This document shows, piece by piece, positions 60,526-64,000 of a stretch of DNA of 64,000 nt (its first letter is position 1; every line of letters starts with the position of its first letter). Below the pieces are notes generated by a model. It did no database searches. It saw only the letters and a list, made by a program, of their open reading frames with translations, and had not been told where the DNA came from. The position numbers were made by a program, and so were the translations under genes. Source of the DNA: Photobacterium profundum (GTDB lineage: Bacteria; Pseudomonadota; Gammaproteobacteria; Enterobacterales; Vibrionaceae); assembly GCF_003026285.1 (NCBI RefSeq), contig NZ_PYOD01000004.1, positions 358,110-422,109 of the forward strand, given 5' to 3'.

Positions 60526-62055
60526 TTAATTCGTTTCTTTTACGGTTTGTAAAAGGTTTGTTTTTTGTAAAGAGTCCATAAGATCAAAGAGTTGCCCGTT
60601 AACTTCTTTTTTCATTTCGGTATAGCGCTGATAATGATATGCGGCACCGCGTGGGTTATCAGCTTTCTTATCAACAACACTTAACAGGTAATAACTGATT
60701 GGACTTGGCGTGCTCTCTGCTGCATAGAAAAGATAAGGGAATGCTTGATCATTATGGTCATTTAATAACAGGGCTAACCCTAGGGTCAAATTCGCAATAT
60801 CACAACGAGGGTTCATTTCAAAAGCTTGTTTAGCGAGTACTAGCGCCTGTTTTTTCTGAATGTCATTATTTGATTTCAAATAATGTAATGATTCAGAATA
60901 AGATAATAATGAAGATACAAGATAGTTGCCTCGGCCTTCTACTTGAATAATATTTAATTTTTCAGTAACTTTATCTAAAGCTTTTTTACCTTTCCCTTGA
61001 TAAAAGAGTGAAATACCTTCTGATATCACTTTCCAATCATTGTAATCTGTCACTGAGGTAACGCGGTGATTGGTTATTTCGTAACCTTGATCTGTTGGGG
61101 AAATAATTGTTTTTAATTCTATGATTACATCACCAATGGAATTAAAGAAGTCTTCTTTGTTAAAGGTCTTTTCAATTTTGGTGTTTAATGCAGGCTGCTG
61201 ATTATTTTGTAATAGGACTGTGAGTGAATATCCGTCGTGGCTTTTTTTGATCCAGCTTTTGATCTCAATGCCTGTTTCTGAGAGTTTTTGTTTTGCTTCA
61301 GGGGTTAATTGGTCAAAGTGATAACCCGAAATAGATTTCGACGAATTAAGACCATAGAACAAGTAATTATAGACACTTTGCGACATTTCGTAATCTTGCT
61401 CTGTATCAAGATTAATCTCGTGAAGGAAAACGGGAAGCACACCTTGTTGTTGTGACTTCGCTGAGGAGTGCGACGATTGTTGCCATAGATAATTCGATCC
61501 TAATCCTAGCCCACTGATTGTTAGTAATACTATAAAGAGAACTGATTTTTTTATTCGAGTGTGGCGCGGGCGTGCTGTTGCTTGCTGAGTTGCGTGAACC
61601 ATTTGTTCTTTTTGTAATGCTGACTCAGGTTGTAATCTTGACTCAATTTGTATTGCCAGTTGATTATCTTCAGCAGAATTTTCAGTCGCTAATATCGAAT
61701 GGTTAATATTTGTTTGAGGGGTGTAATTCTTAGTCACTTCTATATTAAATAGGTAGCCTTGCTTGGGAATCGTTTTAATGATCGAGTAGGGGCGAGTTTT
61801 GTCTTGAAGTTGGCTGCGAAGCAAGCTGATGACTTGACGCACCAGATTATCTGATACATGGCTTCTATCCCACACTCTATCCGCAATTTGCTGCGCATTG
61901 ACAACATTTCCCTGCTGCTCAATAAAAAAAGTTAAGAGGCGAGCCTGTAAAGGTTCTAAGTGGATATCTTCACCATTGATTGTAATTTGATTTTTGTCAG
62001 GCGAAAAAATAATGGCCGGCTCTTGATGTAATGTATAGCGGACAGTGGAAGTCAT
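60526..62055 (-). CDS. CadC/ToxR-like membrane-bound transcriptional regulator
   Basis: 509 aa. An N-terminal OmpR/PhoB-type winged helix (about 12-110: LEPLQARLLTFFIEQQGNVV, DNLVRQVISLLRSQL, IIKTIPKQGYLF) lies before a single transmembrane helix (about 171-190, KKSVLFIVLLTISGLGLGSN). The periplasmic part (about 200-500) resembles CadC, ending in tetratricopeptide-like helices (AFEMNPRCDIANLTLGLALL, AAYHYQRYTEMKKEV). Such proteins sense an external signal, e.g. low pH, and activate transcription from the membrane. Target genes cannot be told; the gene stands alone. Confidence 0.88.
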   Translation of the reverse strand: MTSTVRYTLHQEPAIIFSPDKNQITINGEDIHLEPLQARLLTFFIEQQGNVVNAQQIADRVWDRSHVSDNLVRQVISLLRSQLQDKTRPYSIIKTIPKQGYLFNIEVTKNYTPQTNINHSILATENSAEDNQLAIQIESRLQPESALQKEQMVHATQQATARPRHTRIKKSVLFIVLLTISGLGLGSNYLWQQSSHSSAKSQQQGVLPVFLHEINLDTEQDYEMSQSVYNYLFYGLNSSKSISGYHFDQLTPEAKQKLSETGIEIKSWIKKSHDGYSLTVLLQNNQQPALNTKIEKTFNKEDFFNSIGDVIIELKTIISPTDQGYEITNHRVTSVTDYNDWKVISEGISLFYQGKGKKALDKVTEKLNIIQVEGRGNYLVSSLLSYSESLHYLKSNNDIQKKQALVLAKQAFEMNPRCDIANLTLGLALLLNDHNDQAFPYLFYAAESTPSPISYYLLSVVDKKADNPRGAAYHYQRYTEMKKEVNGQLFDLMDSLQKTNLLQTVKETN

Positions 62056-62341
62056 GGGAATTCAGTAGGCTGAAAATAACCTCGTTAGCCTAGTATTTTT
62101 CAGTCATAAAAGCAACAGCTTACCTTTTTAGCCTATTGTTAAAATACAGTTGCCACTTAAATCCTCTTTTCTATAGTGAGTACGACTTTTCGATTTTAGA
62201 TAATAAAAACGATGACAATATGGAGATTACTGAACATTAACACGACTACTCTATATCTATTTGTTTAATAGTGATTTTCATGTAGGATTCTGTGCGAATT
62301 AACTCGATTATCCAATCACCACTTAAATAAAAGCAAAAAGA

Positions 62342-62842
62342 ATGAATTTGATAGTTAGAAAAGTAAAAAGGGAAGATGCTCTAGGCATTATTAATGTACT
62401 CAACCCTATCATTACGGATGGACGCTTTAGTATCCTCGATACTATCTTCTCTGAAGAAGAGGAAGAGCAATTTATCGAAAACTTCCCTGAAAGAGGCGTG
62501 TTTAATGTGGCATTAAACACTGAGGACTCTAGGGTTGTTGGCTTTCAAAACGTCGAGCCTTTTGCTAGTTATACTCGTGCTTTTGACCATGTGGGAATTA
62601 TTGGTACGTTTGTAGATGGGCAATATAGAAGACAAGGAATCGCGTCGAGTCTATTTGATGCTACGTTTACAATGGCTAAGTCTCTGGGGTATGAAAAACT
62701 GTTTGCCTATGTGCGTGATGATAATGAAACAGCCTTGAAAACATACCTAAAGCAAGGTTTTGAAATTGTAGGTAAGGCTAAGAAACACGCGAAAATTAAT
62801 GGTAAATATATAGATGAAGTATTGATCGAAAAGTTTTTGTAA
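62342..62842 (+). CDS. GNAT-family N-acetyltransferase
   Basis: 166 aa. The acetyl-CoA binding motif is in GIIGTFVDGQYRRQGIASSLF (Q/R-x-x-G-x-G/A pattern, QYRRQGIA, about residue 97-104), followed by a KLFAYVRDDNETALKTYLKQ helix and GFEIVGKAKKHAK. Substrate unknown: such stand-alone enzymes acetylate amines, antibiotics or protein N-termini. Divergent from the CadC-like gene with a 286-bp gap that shows no other feature. Confidence 0.9.
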   Translation: MNLIVRKVKREDALGIINVLNPIITDGRFSILDTIFSEEEEEQFIENFPERGVFNVALNTEDSRVVGFQNVEPFASYTRAFDHVGIIGTFVDGQYRRQGIASSLFDATFTMAKSLGYEKLFAYVRDDNETALKTYLKQGFEIVGKAKKHAKINGKYIDEVLIEKFL

Positions 62843-62851
62843 AACGTCATA

Positions 62852-62974
62852 TCAGCACTTGGTGTATGTTAAGTAATCTTCAGGCGATTCAATCAGCGCC
62901 TGTGTACACCAAAATGGTTGTGAGAATGGTGCGCCGCAATTTCCTAGCACAATACCTTGAAGTGCGCGCCCCAT
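62852..62974 (-). CDS. Doubtful 40-aa ORF or gene remnant
   Basis: The frame MGRALQGIVLGNCGAPFSQP continues to a TGA and has three cysteines; it looks protein-like rather than random but lacks a ribosome-binding site, so it may be a fragment of an old gene. Confidence 0.25.
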   Translation of the reverse strand: MGRALQGIVLGNCGAPFSQPFWCTQALIESPEDYLTYTKC

Positions 62975-63027
62975 TCCATCTATAGAATCACTTATTTCCT
63001 AAGAGGAAAATAACTAAACTATACGGC

Positions 63028-63525
63028 CTAATCACGATCAACTGAAAGAGCATGGTAGGCATCACTAAATCCAGAGCCAGAAACACATAGTGAAATACTG
63101 TTCGGGTCGTTTTTCAATTCTTTGGTTGGCTTGATGCAAACAAGCGACTGGTTTTTGAATTCATTAATCACATACTTACGCTCACGTTTAATAACCGGGA
63201 ATAAACGTACAGTGTTATTACTGATACATTGATACGCCATATTTATACGTTTTTTATTGATTAAATATGCACCAGCGGAATCGTATTCACCTACCTTGCC
63301 ACGACATGCTTGGCTTTGAACGATAAAGCCAACATTTAGTTCTTTAGATTTTGCGATTTGATAGATCTCAGCTTGCTTAGGCAGTTCATGAGTTACTTCT
63401 TGTGAAACAAATGTCTGGTATGTATCGGAATAAAACCAGTTACCAAACTTAGTAGTTGAAGCTTGTGATGCTGTAGAAAAAACGACAACAAGTGTGGCTA
63501 AAATATGTGAAAATTTAATATTCAT
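63028..63525 (-). CDS. Unknown exported protein, 165 aa
   Basis: Sec signal peptide (MNIKFSHILATLVVVFSTASQA, about 22 residues, cleavage after SQA). Mature protein beta-rich with four cysteines (QACRGK, YQCIS, LVCIK, SLCVS), probably two disulfides in the periplasm. The FGNWFYSDTYQTFVS start and KSKELNVGFIV pattern resemble periplasmic IalB-like/beta-sandwich proteins loosely; not assigned. Confidence 0.7.
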   Translation of the reverse strand: MNIKFSHILATLVVVFSTASQASTTKFGNWFYSDTYQTFVSQEVTHELPKQAEIYQIAKSKELNVGFIVQSQACRGKVGEYDSAGAYLINKKRINMAYQCISNNTVRLFPVIKRERKYVINEFKNQSLVCIKPTKELKNDPNSISLCVSGSGFSDAYHALSVDRD

Positions 63526-64000
63526 TCTACCTTACTTTCAAGCAATATTTTTGAATGCATATGCCTGATAACAGTGAAATAACTGCTTATTCTTGCAATT
63601 ACTTATTCAATTAAATGTAATATGACTACCTGCATATATTTACTCTGTGAGAGCGTTTATTAATCGGTTCGAGATCCGAGAATATGCAGTTGCAAATCAA
63701 TTACGCTCTTCTCCTGAAAGTACTTTCATAAGTGAGTGCAATCCTTAGCGAGCCGGAGATGATACAGTGATTGTCACCAGTAATAAAATAGTATTCAGTG
63801 TTTTTTATTAAACCAATAACATTCAATATGTAATTTATGGCTTATGTTTTCATGATGAAATGTTAAGGTATTGTTGCGACTCTTGGTTATTCCTATATAT
63901 CTTTAATTATTTATATTCTACATTAATCATAGTCCTTTCACTTACCTCATCTTATTCTTGGTATCAACAATTATGTTTTTGTTATTATCCAGTTTATAGC
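63526..64000. other. 475 bp at the window end without a gene
   Basis: A+T-rich, no ORF of note, no tRNA (GGTTCGAGATCC at 63664 lacks a cloverleaf), no clear hairpin. Confidence 0.5.

Noticed and set aside
63660..63680. tRNA-like GGTTCGAGATCC
   Set aside because: No acceptor, D or anticodon arms can be drawn around it.

Overview
This is an A+T-rich chromosomal window that looks like Vibrionaceae, probably Photobacterium or a close relative. The gene families point that way: a VF530-type protein, a HlyD/DUF2955 efflux operon, a PACE pump beside a LysR gene, an MSHA-like pilin, a CadC/ToxR-type membrane regulator and an S1/P1 nuclease. The genus is inference only, because no rRNA or other phylogenetic marker is present.

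Layout. Positions 1-23993 are core-like chromosome: a truncated LysR gene, a HlyD-DUF2955-MarR efflux operon, small secreted and unknown genes, an MBL hydrolase, an IclR regulator with a divergent HutG-like arginase-fold protein, a GreA-like factor, PACE/LysR, a cytoplasmic CZB chemoreceptor, a nucleoside hydrolase, metY, an OYE-type flavoenzyme, a PQQ-type sugar dehydrogenase, a second efflux operon (HlyD + MFS) with a convergent TetR gene and matching operators, a beta-CASP MBL nuclease, and the first half of an ABC exporter gene. Positions 53277-64000 resume with the second half of that ABC exporter, then HflX, a berberine-bridge-like FAD oxidase, a broken small lipoprotein gene, S1/P1 nuclease, a CadC-like regulator, a GNAT acetyltransferase and small unknown genes.

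Between them (about 23994-53276, 29.3 kb) lies a genomic island that has split the ABC exporter gene. Its right end is an operon of three large tyrosine-recombinase-like proteins plus a small HTH/coiled-coil protein. This is reminiscent of Tn554 TnpABC and of the Gamma-Mobile-Trio (GMT) elements. Its cargo is mostly anti-phage or putative anti-phage: a regulator with two perfect operators beside a helicase pair, a type I restriction-modification operon with a SIR2-domain gene between hsdS and hsdR, a prokaryotic viperin with a nucleotide kinase, a HEPN protein, a DUF6998-like nuclease and several unknown proteins. A decayed second hsdM and a deleted IS66 remnant show older layers.

The most unusual pattern is in the middle of the island (28206-35915). 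Eight copies of an 18-19 bp tag, consensus GGGACAAAAGCGnnTTAG, all on the same strand, separate modules of one to three genes while the genes themselves point either way. The right side of this array faces a solo, catalytically complete 185-aa tyrosine recombinase, with a shortened inverted copy of the tag between. This looks like an integron-like cassette array built on an unrecognised recombination site and carrying defence genes. That reading is inference; the repeats and their placement are directly visible.
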